Of a stretch of 64,000 nt of DNA, positions 16,595 through 27,344 are shown piece by piece. Origin of the DNA: Comamonadaceae bacterium (GTDB taxonomy: Bacteria; Pseudomonadota; Gammaproteobacteria; Burkholderiales; Burkholderiaceae_C); the NCBI GenBank assembly GCA_027483665.1, contig JAIXUC010000005.1:1-64000 (forward strand), written 5' to 3'. The position numbers were made by a program, and so were the translations under genes. Position 1 is the stretch's first letter. The number at the start of each line of letters is the position of its first letter. The notes under the pieces are model-generated. The model ran no database searches. It was given only the letters and a program-made list of their open reading frames with translations, and was not told the origin of the DNA.

Positions 16595-17542
16595 TCAAAA
16601 CGGCGGCATGCCAGCGGCCGATGCGGCGTTCTCGATCGGAACAGCAAAACCGATGCCAATGAATGTCCGCGCCGAGGTCGGGTTGAGGATGGCGGTAACG
16701 ATGCCCACCACCTCGCCGTCCGCAGTCACCAACGGCCCGCCAGAGTTACCAGGGTTGGCAGCAGCGTCGAACTGAATCAGATTGGTCATCTGTTGTTTGC
16801 CTTCTGGCGATCGGAAGCTGCGCTTGAGGCCCGAGACCACGCCCGCAGACACGGACGGGCCAATGCCGAACGGAAAGCCAACCGCTACCACTTCATCACC
16901 CGGCAGCAAGTCTGCTGTGGAGCGCAGTGTGGCGGGCTTGAGGTCATCGGGGATGCGGTGCGCCTGCAGCACGGCCAGGTCGTCTTGCGGCTGGACATTG
17001 ACCACAGATGCTGTTGATTCGGTGCCATCGGAGAAAGTAATGCGGATGGTGGGCGAGCCCTGGACCACGTGCAGGTTGGTCAAGATCACGCCGGTGTCGG
17101 TGATGACAACACCGCTGCCAACCCCGTTTTGCTGTTCCTCGGCTTGGCCCTTTTCGGGTGCAAAGCCGCTGACCATGACCACCGATGGCCCGATGGCCTG
17201 CGCTGCGCGGCTGGCCACCGAAGGCAGTCGGGTGGTTTCCAAGGTTTTGAGTACCGCGGCATTGATGTCGGCCTGCGTGAGCTTGCGCGCTGGCTGACCG
17301 GTTCGCCAGGCGGCTGCAGCCAGCACCAGCACCGCCACCAACAGCAGCCAGGTGACCACTGGCGGTGGGTTGCGTAGCCAACTCGCCTTTGACGGGGGCA
17401 CCTTTGAATTCCGGTGGCTCTGTTCAACCGCCGCGCCGTCGGCTGCAGGGGCGCTTGTGTTGCTGCCCGAGCTTGCACCAGGCGTGATGGGGGCTGCAGC
17501 AGAGCGGCTTCTGGACGTGCTGTAGAGCGGGCGTTGACGCAT
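16595..17542 (-). CDS. Membrane-anchored trypsin-like serine protease (HtrA type, no PDZ)
   Basis: A 315-residue protein. A 55-residue Ser/Pro/Ala-rich cytoplasmic tail precedes one transmembrane helix (VVTWLLLVAVLVLAAAAW), placing the protease domain in the periplasm. The triad is complete: His in LTNLHVV, Asp in QDDLAVL and Ser in NPGNSGGPL. No PDZ domain follows; the chain ends soon after FIGIGFAVP, shorter than DegP/DegS. The start at 17542 has GGGGA nearby; an upstream ATG exists at 17602. It reads in the same direction as MoxR-DUF58-VWA and may be co-transcribed, suggesting a shared envelope quality-control role. It is divergent from tatD. Confidence 0.9.
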   Translation of the reverse strand: MRQRPLYSTSRSRSAAAPITPGASSGSNTSAPAADGAAVEQSHRNSKVPPSKASWLRNPPPVVTWLLLVAVLVLAAAAWRTGQPARKLTQADINAAVLKTLETTRLPSVASRAAQAIGPSVVMVSGFAPEKGQAEEQQNGVGSGVVITDTGVILTNLHVVQGSPTIRITFSDGTESTASVVNVQPQDDLAVLQAHRIPDDLKPATLRSTADLLPGDEVVAVGFPFGIGPSVSAGVVSGLKRSFRSPEGKQQMTNLIQFDAAANPGNSGGPLVTADGEVVGIVTAILNPTSARTFIGIGFAVPIENAASAAGMPPF

Positions 17543-17627
17543 GGCATTCCCCGGGGATTGGCGATCGAAATGCACCTTATCACGGTTGCTCAGTCCCTGC
17601 ACCTTGTTCAGGCATCATGAGTCAGCC

Positions 17628-18488
17628 ATGCGCTGGATCGACACCCACTGCCACTTGGACGCCCCCGAATTCGCGGGCGATGTCCAAGCTGTGCGCCAGC
17701 GGGCGCGCAGCGCTGGCGTGCAAATGCTGGTGTTGCCCGCTGTGCGGGTGTCTGACTTTGCCCATGTGAGGGCCATGGCGCACCAGTTTGGTGATGGTTA
17801 TGCGTTGGGCATTCACCCCTTGTTCACTGGCCAGGCCGCGGACGATGATTTGCAGCAGTGTGGCGCCGCACTGCAGATTCACCGCAGCGACCCACGCCTG
17901 CTGGCTGTCGGCGAGGTGGGTCTCGATGGCTTTGTGCCTGGGCTCGACATGGCGCGCCAAGAGCACTTCTACCGCTCGCAGTTGCGCTTTGCCAAAGACT
18001 TGCAGTTGCCTTTGATCCTGCACGTGCGCAAGTCCGCAGATCGGCTGCTCAAGGGTCTGCGGGATGTTGGCGGTCCGAGCCATGTCTGGAGCGGTATCGC
18101 TCACGCGTTCAACGGTAGCCAGCAACAGGCACACGCCTTTCTTGACTTGGGGTTCAAGCTGGGTTTTGGCGGCAGCATCACCTACGAACGTGCACTGAAT
18201 TTGCGGCGTCTGGCAAAAACACTGCCACTGTCTGCCTTGGTTCTCGAGACCGACTCGCCCGATATCCCACCCCAGTGGCTCTACACCAGCGCCGCCCTTC
18301 GCGCCGCGGGCCAAGAGCAGGGCCGCAATGAGCCCGGGCAATTGCCACGCATTGCGCGCGCTTTGGCTGAACTGCGTGGCATTGAATTGGAAGACTTGGC
18401 TCTTGCCCACCGCGACAACGCGTGCCAAGCCCTTCCGCGCCTCGCCAACCTTTGGGCCATGAGCGGCGCGCTTGCCGAGACTCCATGA
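17628..18488 (+). CDS. tatD: TatD-family metal-dependent hydrolase
   Basis: A 286-residue TIM-barrel metallohydrolase of the TatD family, members of which are 3'-5' DNA/RNA exonucleases or deoxyribonucleases. The HxH metal motif is in DTHCHLD (residues 5-11). Further ligands are in VGEVGLD, LILHVRK, AHAFNGS and LETDSPDIPP. The family length is about 260, so this is near complete. The ATG at 17628 is used because the conserved motif follows immediately; no strong ribosome site precedes it. Its last codons overlap the start of the spermidine-synthase-like gene (ATGA), so the two form an operon. Confidence 0.92.
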   Translation: MRWIDTHCHLDAPEFAGDVQAVRQRARSAGVQMLVLPAVRVSDFAHVRAMAHQFGDGYALGIHPLFTGQAADDDLQQCGAALQIHRSDPRLLAVGEVGLDGFVPGLDMARQEHFYRSQLRFAKDLQLPLILHVRKSADRLLKGLRDVGGPSHVWSGIAHAFNGSQQQAHAFLDLGFKLGFGGSITYERALNLRRLAKTLPLSALVLETDSPDIPPQWLYTSAALRAAGQEQGRNEPGQLPRIARALAELRGIELEDLALAHRDNACQALPRLANLWAMSGALAETP

Positions 18489-19273
18489 AAGCAAAGGCCG
18501 TGCTGTTACCCGAGGTCAATATCTCTGAGCTGAATGGTGTGCGCTACCTGCACTTGGGCAGCGAGTGGGTGCAGGGCAGCATGCGGATTGCCAAGCCCAA
18601 CGACATCGCGCTGGAGTACGTGCAGCGCATGATGGCTTGGTTGCTGTTTATGCAGCCGAGCGATCTGGCCAACAGTGCAGCGGCACATTGGAGTGAAAAG
18701 CACGCTGTGCAACTGGGGTTGGGTGCGGGTGCTCTCACCAAGTTCTGCCATCAGCGCTTGGGCATGCGAACCACGGCTGTCGAGCTCAACCCACAAGTGG
18801 TTCAGGCCTGCAGACAGTGGTTTCGTCTGCCCCACGACGATGCGCGGCTGCAGGTGCTGCTGGCCGACGCAGGCCAAGCGGTGCGGTGGCCGCACTGGGA
18901 ACAAACCATCGACGCTTTGCAAGTGGATTTGTACGACGAAGAAGCTGCAGCGCCGGTGTTGGACGACGCCGGGTTCTATGGCGACTGCAAACGCTTGTTG
19001 AAGCCGGGGGGGTGCATGAGCGTGAACCTGTTCGGTCGGGCCTCCAGTTTCGATGACAGCCTGCAGCGCATCGTTGCTGCTTTTGGGCAGGAATCTGTTT
19101 GGGCCTTTCGGCCCACCCGCGAAGGCAACACCATCGTGCTGGCCAGGCAAGCGGCCGACAAGCCCACGCGGCAGGAGCTCGCCGAGCGTGCGCAGGCCGT
19201 GCAAGACCTGTGTGGTCTTCCAGCTGCAAAATGGCTAAAGGTGCTCTGCTCACCCACTGGAGAGCCCATTTAG
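18485..19273 (+). CDS. Spermidine-synthase-like methyltransferase-fold protein
   Basis: A 262-residue protein with the Rossmann-like fold of spermine/spermidine synthases. The glycine-rich nucleotide loop is VQLGLGAGALTKF, followed by the acidic end of strand 2 (AVELNP) and a central DALQVDLYDEEAA. True spermidine synthases have an Asp-rich loop that binds the amine; here DLYDEEAA stands at that place, so the substrate is uncertain. It begins with the TatD stop (ATGA overlap), giving a two-gene operon. A GspE-type ATPase gene starts 82 bp downstream on the same strand. Confidence 0.75.
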   Translation: MKAKAVLLPEVNISELNGVRYLHLGSEWVQGSMRIAKPNDIALEYVQRMMAWLLFMQPSDLANSAAAHWSEKHAVQLGLGAGALTKFCHQRLGMRTTAVELNPQVVQACRQWFRLPHDDARLQVLLADAGQAVRWPHWEQTIDALQVDLYDEEAAAPVLDDAGFYGDCKRLLKPGGCMSVNLFGRASSFDDSLQRIVAAFGQESVWAFRPTREGNTIVLARQAADKPTRQELAERAQAVQDLCGLPAAKWLKVLCSPTGEPI

Positions 19274-19355
19274 GGCGCGAACCGTGCGGCACCTGCGCAC
19301 CGTCTGACGAAGCTTTGCACCACGCCCGCTACAACGTCTATTCAAAGTTGCCGCC

Positions 19356-21230
<1,875 letters not shown>

Positions 21231-21340
21231 GGCGGTCACGCTCAGACAGAAACCAGCCCGGCTTTGATCAGCTTGTTTGGTGTTCCTAGGTGAAACCCAC
21301 ATCGGCGACGAGGCTTTGCCCCCGCAGAATCCGGCGCTTG

Positions 21341-21356
21341 ACCTGCATATGCAGGT
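21341..21356. promoter_or_regulatory. 16-bp perfect palindrome abutting the tctB ribosome-binding site
   Basis: ACCTGCATATGCAGGT is its own reverse complement, ends at 21356, and the GAGGAG ribosome site of tctB begins at the next base. The TTG start is at 21369. It could be an operator or, in RNA, a hairpin against the ribosome site. Confidence 0.6.
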
Positions 21357-21368
21357 GAGGAGACCCCC

Positions 21369-21857
21369 TTGAAGATTAAAAGTCAAAAAGACTTCTACGC
21401 CGGGCTGATGTACAGCGCCTTCGGGGGCGCTTTCGTTTGGACCGCCAGTGGCTACACCATCGGCAGTGCTGCGCGAATGGGCCCCGGCTACTTCCCCATC
21501 TTGTTGGGCACCATCTTGGCTGCGATTGGTGTCTTGATCATGGTGACGGCGTTGCGCAAAGGACCAGCCGACGGGGACAAGGTGGGCAGTTGGGCTTGGA
21601 GGCCATTGTTTTTTGTGTTGGGTGCCAACGTTTTGTTCGGCGCTTTGTTGGCGGGTGTTCCAGCTTTGGGCATTCCCTCATTCGGTTTGATCGTGGCAAC
21701 TTACGTTCTGGTGCCCTTCGCCGCCTTGGGGGGTGACGAGTTCAAGCTCAAAGAAATACTCATTGCCGCCACCGTGCTGGCGCTGGGCAGCTATCTGGCC
21801 TTCGTGAAGCTGCTGAATTTGCAGTTTCCAGTTTGGCCCTCTTTCATCACTGGCTGA
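21369..21857 (+). CDS. tctB: Tripartite tricarboxylate transporter small membrane subunit TctB
   Basis: A 162-residue protein with four hydrophobic segments, typical of TctB (DUF1468), the small membrane subunit of tripartite tricarboxylate transporters. Opening residues are MKIKSQKDFYAGLMYSAFGG, and the RMGPGYFPILLG motif is characteristic. The start is a TTG at 21369 supported by GAGGAG seven bases upstream. tctA begins 24 bp downstream. No tctC receptor gene accompanies them. Substrate is likely a carboxylate, but the receptor, which sets specificity, is missing from the operon. Confidence 0.92.
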   Translation: MKIKSQKDFYAGLMYSAFGGAFVWTASGYTIGSAARMGPGYFPILLGTILAAIGVLIMVTALRKGPADGDKVGSWAWRPLFFVLGANVLFGALLAGVPALGIPSFGLIVATYVLVPFAALGGDEFKLKEILIAATVLALGSYLAFVKLLNLQFPVWPSFITG

Positions 21858-21881
21858 CCGCCGCCGCACCGGGCTTTGATC

Positions 21882-23393
21882 ATGGAACTTTTTGACAACC
21901 TCGCGCTGGGCTTCGGCGTCGCTTTCACCTTTCAAAACCTGCTGTACGCATTCATTGGTTGTCTGCTGGGTACCCTCATCGGCGTGTTGCCAGGCCTCGG
22001 GCCTGTGGCGACCATCGCCATGCTGCTGCCAGCGACCTACGCTCTACCCCCGGTGGCTGCACTCATCATGCTGGCGGGCATTTATTACGGGGCGCAGTAC
22101 GGCGGATCGACCACCGCGATTTTGGTCAACTTGCCGGGAGAGTCGTCTTCTGTGGTGACCATGATCGACGGCTACCAGATGGCCCGCAAAGGCAGGGCTG
22201 GCCCTGCGCTGGCTGCTGCGGGCTTGGGCTCTTTCTTTGCTGGGTGCGTGGGCACCATGATCGTGGCCGCATTCGCTGCGCCTCTGATTGAAGTGGCTTT
22301 CAAGTTTGGCCCGGCAGAGTACTTTTCTTTGATGGTGCTGGGATTGATCGGTGCGGTCGTGCTGGCCTCGGGCTCTTTGGTCAAGGCCATTGGCATGATC
22401 GTCTTGGGCCTTTTGTTGGGGCTGGTCGGCACCGACGTCAACTCCGGGTCCGCACGATTTACTTTTGACATCCCAGAGCTGAGCGACGGCATCAGCTTCG
22501 TGGTGGTCGCCATGGGTGTTTTTGGATATGGCGAAATCATCAGCAACTTGGCCAAATCTGCAGAGCATCGCGAGATCTTCACCTCCAAGGTGAGCGGTCT
22601 GATGCCGACCAAGCAAGACTTCAAACGCATGGTGCCCGCCGTGCTGCGCGGTACTGCGATCGGCTCGGCGCTGGGCATCTTGCCTGGCGGCGGCGCCTTG
22701 CTGTCGGCTTTTGCGGCTTACACCATCGAGAAGAAAACCAAGCTGCAGCCCGGTGAGGTGCCCTTTGGTCAAGGCAACATTCGGGGTGTTGCGGCTCCTG
22801 AGTCCGCCAACAATGCAGGCTCACAAACCTCCTTTATTCCCTTGTTGACTTTGGGCATTCCGCCCAACGCTGTGATGGCGTTGATGGTGGGCGCCATGAC
22901 CATTCACAACATACAACCCGGCCCGCAAGTGATGTCGAGCAACCCAGAGTTGTTCTGGGGTTTGATTGCTTCGATGTGGATCGGCAACTTGATGTTGGTT
23001 ATTTTGAACCTGCCGCTCATTGGCATTTGGGTCAAGCTGCTCACCATTCCGTACCGCTGGCTGTTCCCGGCCATCGTCTTGTTCTGCGCGATCGGCGTGT
23101 ACTCCACCAACAACAACAACTTTGATGTCTGGATGGTGGCGCTGTTCGGGCTGATTGGGTATGTATTCATCAAACTCGGTTGCGAGCCTGCACCGCTATT
23201 GCTCGGCTTCATCTTGGGGCCCATGATGGAAGAGAACTTGCGGCGCGCGCTGTTGTTGTCGCGTGGCGACTGGAGTGTGTTCGTCACGCGGCCTTTGTCC
23301 ATGAGTCTGCTCATCGTGGCCGTGCTGCTTTTGGTCGTGGTTTCTTTGCCGGCCATCAAGAAGAAGCGGGAAGACGTTTTCGTCGAGGAGTGA
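21882..23393 (+). CDS. tctA: Tripartite tricarboxylate transporter large membrane subunit TctA
   Basis: A 503-residue inner-membrane protein with about 12 hydrophobic segments, the transport subunit of a TctABC secondary transporter. Visible are GVLPGLGPVATIAMLLP and the matched loop GILPGGGALLSAFAAY, the two halves of the internal repeat, plus the family motif YGAQYGGSTTAILVNLPGE. The ATG at 21882 (MELFDNL) is used; a TTG two codons earlier is also in frame. It follows tctB by 24 bp. The nearest Bug-type receptor gene is about 30 kb away and on the other strand. Confidence 0.95.
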   Translation: MELFDNLALGFGVAFTFQNLLYAFIGCLLGTLIGVLPGLGPVATIAMLLPATYALPPVAALIMLAGIYYGAQYGGSTTAILVNLPGESSSVVTMIDGYQMARKGRAGPALAAAGLGSFFAGCVGTMIVAAFAAPLIEVAFKFGPAEYFSLMVLGLIGAVVLASGSLVKAIGMIVLGLLLGLVGTDVNSGSARFTFDIPELSDGISFVVVAMGVFGYGEIISNLAKSAEHREIFTSKVSGLMPTKQDFKRMVPAVLRGTAIGSALGILPGGGALLSAFAAYTIEKKTKLQPGEVPFGQGNIRGVAAPESANNAGSQTSFIPLLTLGIPPNAVMALMVGAMTIHNIQPGPQVMSSNPELFWGLIASMWIGNLMLVILNLPLIGIWVKLLTIPYRWLFPAIVLFCAIGVYSTNNNNFDVWMVALFGLIGYVFIKLGCEPAPLLLGFILGPMMEENLRRALLLSRGDWSVFVTRPLSMSLLIVAVLLLVVVSLPAIKKKREDVFVEE

Positions 23394-23490
23394 GGGCAGC
23401 TGCGGGTCGGCCGCTGCTGCTTTGCTTGCCGCGTAGGCGTTGTTTAAGCCCTGGGGGCATCGGTCACAATGCCCTGACACGAGGTGCCTC

Positions 23491-24765
23491 ATGATCGATC
23501 ACGCGCAGCGCGTTGCGCTCCACAACGAAATACACGCCAGGCCTCCAGAGGCACTCAACGCCCCGCTGGCCATCTCACATGTGGTGATGCTGGGGGACGC
23601 AGCCCAGCGGCGCGCCAGCCGCGAGCACCTAAGCCAGCTGCTGCGTGATCGGCACTTGCCGCTGCCCGATGCCGACGCCACCCACCTGCGCATGGACTGC
23701 GGTGCTTTTCGCATGCGTTGGGAGCTGCACACCGAGTTCGTTAGCTGGACCTTCATGCGGCCCTGCGACACCTCGGGCATCGCCGAGCGGGATCTGCCCG
23801 ATGCCTTGCAGGCCTTGCCTCAGGCTTGGCTCGCAGCTTTACCCGGCCAGTGCCTCGTCAAGCTGCACCTGTGGGCGCTGCCGACGAAGGGTCTGGACGC
23901 CGACCCTATCGTGCGCCGCAGCCTGCACGAAGATTCGCTGGTGGCGTCCACCGTGGCCGATGGCCTGGGCGAGATCTACACCGACTTTGCCATCCACGCC
24001 GATGGCGCTTCGCGCATGGTGCTGCTGGTGGGCGGCATTTCGCCACGTCGCCTCGGGCGGCTGGTGCAGCAGTTGCTCGAAATCGAGACCTACCGCATGG
24101 CCGCTTTGCTCGGTCTGCCCGCGGCGCGCGAGGCGTCTTCTGTGCTGGCTTACGCCGAGCGGGAGCTGGCCGAGCTGGCCGAGTCCATCCGCGCTGCCGC
24201 CCAAGCCGACGAGCCCCAGCTCCTGGACCGGCTGACCAAGCTGGCCGGCCAGGTGGAGAGCCAGTACGCATCCTCGCATTCGCGCTTCTCGGCCAGTTCG
24301 GCCTACTTTGAACTGGTCGACCGCCGCATCGACGACATCGCCGAATCGCGTCTGGCCGGTATGCAGACCATCCGTGAATTCATGGACCGTCGCCTGACAC
24401 CAGCCCGTTCCACCTGCGAATGGGCCACCCGCCGCCAGGATGCTTTGTCGCAGCGCGTCTCGCGCATGAGCAACTTGCTGCGCACCCGCGTAGAGATCGA
24501 GCAGCAGGAAAGCTCGCAGGAATTGCTGGCCACCATGAATGCCCGCCAAGGCATGCAACTCAAGCTGCAGTCCACGGTGGAGGGCCTGTCGGTGGCGGCC
24601 ATCACGTACTACATCGTCGGGCTGGTGAGTTTTCTGGCCAAGGGTGCTCAAGGCTTGGGTTGGCCTTTTGGTGCAGAAGCCACCACCGCCTTTGCCATTC
24701 CAGTGATCGGCTTCACCGTGTGGTGGCTGCTGCGCCGCGTACACCGCCGGATCGTCGGTAACTGA
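23491..24765 (+). CDS. DUF3422 family membrane-anchored protein
   Basis: A 424-residue protein of the DUF3422 family, common in proteobacteria and of unknown function. The N-terminus has the conserved LHNEIHARPPEAL motif. The central part includes LHTEFVSWTF and a long helical region (about 210-370). Two transmembrane helices close to the C-terminus (about 370-418) anchor it with the bulk in the cytoplasm. GAGG lies about seven bases before the ATG at 23491, favouring it over an in-frame ATG at 23440. The stop overlaps the next ATG (TGATG), so it is translationally coupled to the gamma-glutamyltransferase-like gene. Confidence 0.85.
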   Translation: MIDHAQRVALHNEIHARPPEALNAPLAISHVVMLGDAAQRRASREHLSQLLRDRHLPLPDADATHLRMDCGAFRMRWELHTEFVSWTFMRPCDTSGIAERDLPDALQALPQAWLAALPGQCLVKLHLWALPTKGLDADPIVRRSLHEDSLVASTVADGLGEIYTDFAIHADGASRMVLLVGGISPRRLGRLVQQLLEIETYRMAALLGLPAAREASSVLAYAERELAELAESIRAAAQADEPQLLDRLTKLAGQVESQYASSHSRFSASSAYFELVDRRIDDIAESRLAGMQTIREFMDRRLTPARSTCEWATRRQDALSQRVSRMSNLLRTRVEIEQQESSQELLATMNARQGMQLKLQSTVEGLSVAAITYYIVGLVSFLAKGAQGLGWPFGAEATTAFAIPVIGFTVWWLLRRVHRRIVGN

Positions 24766-26402
24766 TGCGCTCCATGAACTTCGACTTCACCAATCCCTAT
24801 CCGTCGATTCGCGTGCCGGTGTTTGCCCGCAACGCGGTCTCTACTTCGCACCCGGCCGCCGCTCAGGCTGGCCTGCGCATGTTGCAAATGGGCGGTAACG
24901 CGGTGGACGCGGCAGTGGCTGCTGCCGCTGTCATGACTGTCGCCGAGCCCGTGAGCAACGGGCTGGGCAGCGATGCCTTTTGCATTGTTTGGGATGGGCA
25001 TCAGTTGCATGGCTTGAACGCCTCGGGTCGTGCGCCGGCGGCTTGGCGTCCTGCTTACTTTCACCGCAAGTACGGCGCAGCAGCCACCGCACCGCCCAAG
25101 CGCGGACTCGACTCGGTCACGGTGCCTGGTGCTGTCAGCGCTTGGTCGGCTTTGAGCGAGCGGTTTGGAAAGCTGCCCTTTGCAGACTTGATAGACCCGG
25201 CCATCGAACTCGCTGAGCGCGGGTATCTGGTTCCTCCCATCGTGCAAGGAAAGTGGGCCGCGCCTGTGGCAGAGCTGTCGGGGCAGCCGGGCTTTGCACA
25301 GGCTTTTCTGCCTAAGGGCCGTGCGCCCGAGGTGGGCGAGTTATTTCGCTTCCCCGCTGCTGCGCGCGGGTTGCGGGCCATAGCGGCCAGCAAGGGCGAG
25401 GCCTTCTACCGAGGCGAGATCGCGCAAGCCATGGCGCGTTTTCATGCAGAGCTTGGCGGTGCCATGACCGAGGCCGATTTGGCCGCGCACCAGCCGGAGT
25501 GGGTCACGCCCATCGCGCACGACTACAGGGGCTACACCCTGCACGAGATTCCACCCAATGGGCAAGGTATTGCTGCACTCATCGCGCTGGGCATCTTGTC
25601 GCACTTGGAGGCGTATCCAGAACTCTCCGCTGCGCACGGCCCTGACTCCGTTGCCGCACAACATCTGCAAATTGAGGCGATGAAGCTGGCTTTTGCAGAC
25701 GTCTATCAACACGTTGCCGAGCGCAGCGCCATGCGCGTCAGCACCGAGCAGCTGCTGTCCGACGATTACCTGCGCCAGCGCGCGCGACTGATTGACCCGC
25801 AGCGCGCACAAGACTTCCGCGCCGGCAACCCGGTGCGAGGCGGCACGATCTACCTCACGGCAGCCGACGAGCGCGGCATGATGGTGAGCTTCATTCAAAG
25901 CAACTACATGGGTTTTGGTTCGGGCTGCGTCGAGCCCAACTTTGGCATCAGCCTGCAAAACCGCGGCCACGGTTTTTCGCTGGATGCAGACAGCCCCAAC
26001 GTGGTGGCGTCGGGCAAGCGGCCCTTTCACACCATCATCCCGGCCTTCCTCACCCGCGCTGGGCTGCCGGTGATGAGTTTTGGCGTGATGGGCGGCAACA
26101 TGCAGCCGCAGGCGCATTTGCAGACCTTGGTTCGGATGCTGGACCATCGTCAAAACCCGCAAGCAGCTTGCGATGCGCCACGTTGGCGCTTCAACCAAGG
26201 CTTTGAGATCAATGTCGAGGCGCACATGCCGTCGGCCACAGTGGAAGGCCTGGCTGCGCTGGGGCACCACATGGAAGTCATCAACGACTCCTACCAAGAT
26301 TTTGGTGCAGGCCAGTTCATTTGGCGCATGGGCGACCCCTCGGTCGAGGGCTACGTGGTGGCCAGCGACCCACGCCGCGATGGGCAAGTCGCCGGTTTCT
26401 GA
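24765..26402 (+). CDS. Gamma-glutamyltranspeptidase family Ntn-hydrolase
   Basis: A 545-residue protein of the gamma-glutamyltransferase superfamily, which cleaves gamma-glutamyl bonds such as in glutathione after self-cleavage. The autoprocessing and nucleophile Thr is Thr361 in RGGTIYLTAADE, and the downstream FIQSNYMGFGSG and FHTIIPAFL segments match the cytosolic YwrD-like branch. No signal peptide is seen, so it differs from periplasmic Ggt. It is coupled to the DUF3422 gene (one-base overlap) and overlaps the start of an EamA permease gene by 23 bases. Substrate is not visible. Confidence 0.9.
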   Translation: MRSMNFDFTNPYPSIRVPVFARNAVSTSHPAAAQAGLRMLQMGGNAVDAAVAAAAVMTVAEPVSNGLGSDAFCIVWDGHQLHGLNASGRAPAAWRPAYFHRKYGAAATAPPKRGLDSVTVPGAVSAWSALSERFGKLPFADLIDPAIELAERGYLVPPIVQGKWAAPVAELSGQPGFAQAFLPKGRAPEVGELFRFPAAARGLRAIAASKGEAFYRGEIAQAMARFHAELGGAMTEADLAAHQPEWVTPIAHDYRGYTLHEIPPNGQGIAALIALGILSHLEAYPELSAAHGPDSVAAQHLQIEAMKLAFADVYQHVAERSAMRVSTEQLLSDDYLRQRARLIDPQRAQDFRAGNPVRGGTIYLTAADERGMMVSFIQSNYMGFGSGCVEPNFGISLQNRGHGFSLDADSPNVVASGKRPFHTIIPAFLTRAGLPVMSFGVMGGNMQPQAHLQTLVRMLDHRQNPQAACDAPRWRFNQGFEINVEAHMPSATVEGLAALGHHMEVINDSYQDFGAGQFIWRMGDPSVEGYVVASDPRRDGQVAGF

Positions 26403-27309
26403 CCGAGCGTTGGGGTTGGCTCTGGCTGCGGCCGGTGCGGTGGCCTTCAGCGGCAAGGCCATCATCGTCAAGCTGGCCTATCGGCATGGCGTGGACGCGG
26501 TCACGCTCATCATGTACCGCATGCTCATGGCCTTGCCCATCTTCGCGCTCATGGCGTGGTGGTGCAGCCGAGGCCAGCCGGCTTTGAGCCGGCGTGACTG
26601 GTTGGGTGTGTTGTGGCTGGGCTTCACCGGCTACTACCTCGCCAGCTTTCTGGACTTTGCGGGCCTGCAGTACGTGAGCGCGAGCCTGGAGCGGCTCATC
26701 CTCTACCTCAACCCCACCTTGGTCGTGTTGTTGGGTGTGTTTTTGTACCGGCTGCGCGTCAGCGGACAGCAGATGTGGGCCATGGGCATCAGTTACAGCG
26801 GCGTGCTGCTGGTGTTTGGGCATGAGGCGATGCTGCAGGGCCCCCAGCTGGCGTCCAGCGTGGCATGGGGCGCGGTGCTGATCTTCCTGAGCGCGGTGAG
26901 TTACGCGCTGTACCTGTCCTACAGCGGCGAGTTGGTGCAACGCTTGGGTTCGCTGCGTCTGGTGGGGTTGGCGACCAGCGTAGCCTGTGTGTTGTGCTTG
27001 CTGCAATTCGTGCTGTTGCGCCCGTTGTCTGCGGCTGTGGTGGCGCCCGAGGTGCTGTGGCTGTCTTTGCTCAACGCCACCTTGTGCACAGCGCTGCCAG
27101 TGGTCATGGTGATGATGGCCATCGAGCGCATTGGGTCCAGCGCCACGGCCCAAACCGGCATGGTCGGCCCCATGGCCACGCTTTTCATGGGCTGGCTGAT
27201 CTTGGGCGAGCCGATCAACGCTTGGGTGATCGCAGGCACCGTGCTGGTGCTGCTGGGTATCTTTGCCTTCAACACGCCTTGGCAAAAGATGCTTAAACGC
27301 ACGGCTTGA
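26380..27309 (+). CDS. EamA/DMT family permease
   Basis: A 309-residue inner-membrane protein with ten predicted helices in two EamA repeats. Features include AFSGKAIIVKLAYRHGVDAV at the start of repeat 1, LERLILYLNPTLVVLLGV at its end, and the closing GEPINAWVIAGTVLVLLGI of repeat 2. The ATG at 26380 (MGKSPVSDRALG) is chosen because hydrophobic sequence begins soon after; its overlap with the upstream gene argues for one operon. It could export the product or substrate of the gamma-glutamyltransferase-like enzyme, but no specificity can be read. Confidence 0.88.
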   Translation: MGKSPVSDRALGLALAAAGAVAFSGKAIIVKLAYRHGVDAVTLIMYRMLMALPIFALMAWWCSRGQPALSRRDWLGVLWLGFTGYYLASFLDFAGLQYVSASLERLILYLNPTLVVLLGVFLYRLRVSGQQMWAMGISYSGVLLVFGHEAMLQGPQLASSVAWGAVLIFLSAVSYALYLSYSGELVQRLGSLRLVGLATSVACVLCLLQFVLLRPLSAAVVAPEVLWLSLLNATLCTALPVVMVMMAIERIGSSATAQTGMVGPMATLFMGWLILGEPINAWVIAGTVLVLLGIFAFNTPWQKMLKRTA

Positions 27310-27344
27310 GCCGATCGCCAAGCGGCTGGTGTGTCAGCCCGATT

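Noticed and set aside
18485-19273. Assignment of this gene as true spermidine synthase (speE)
   Set aside because: The amine-binding acidic loop differs and no speD is nearby, so only the fold is claimed.
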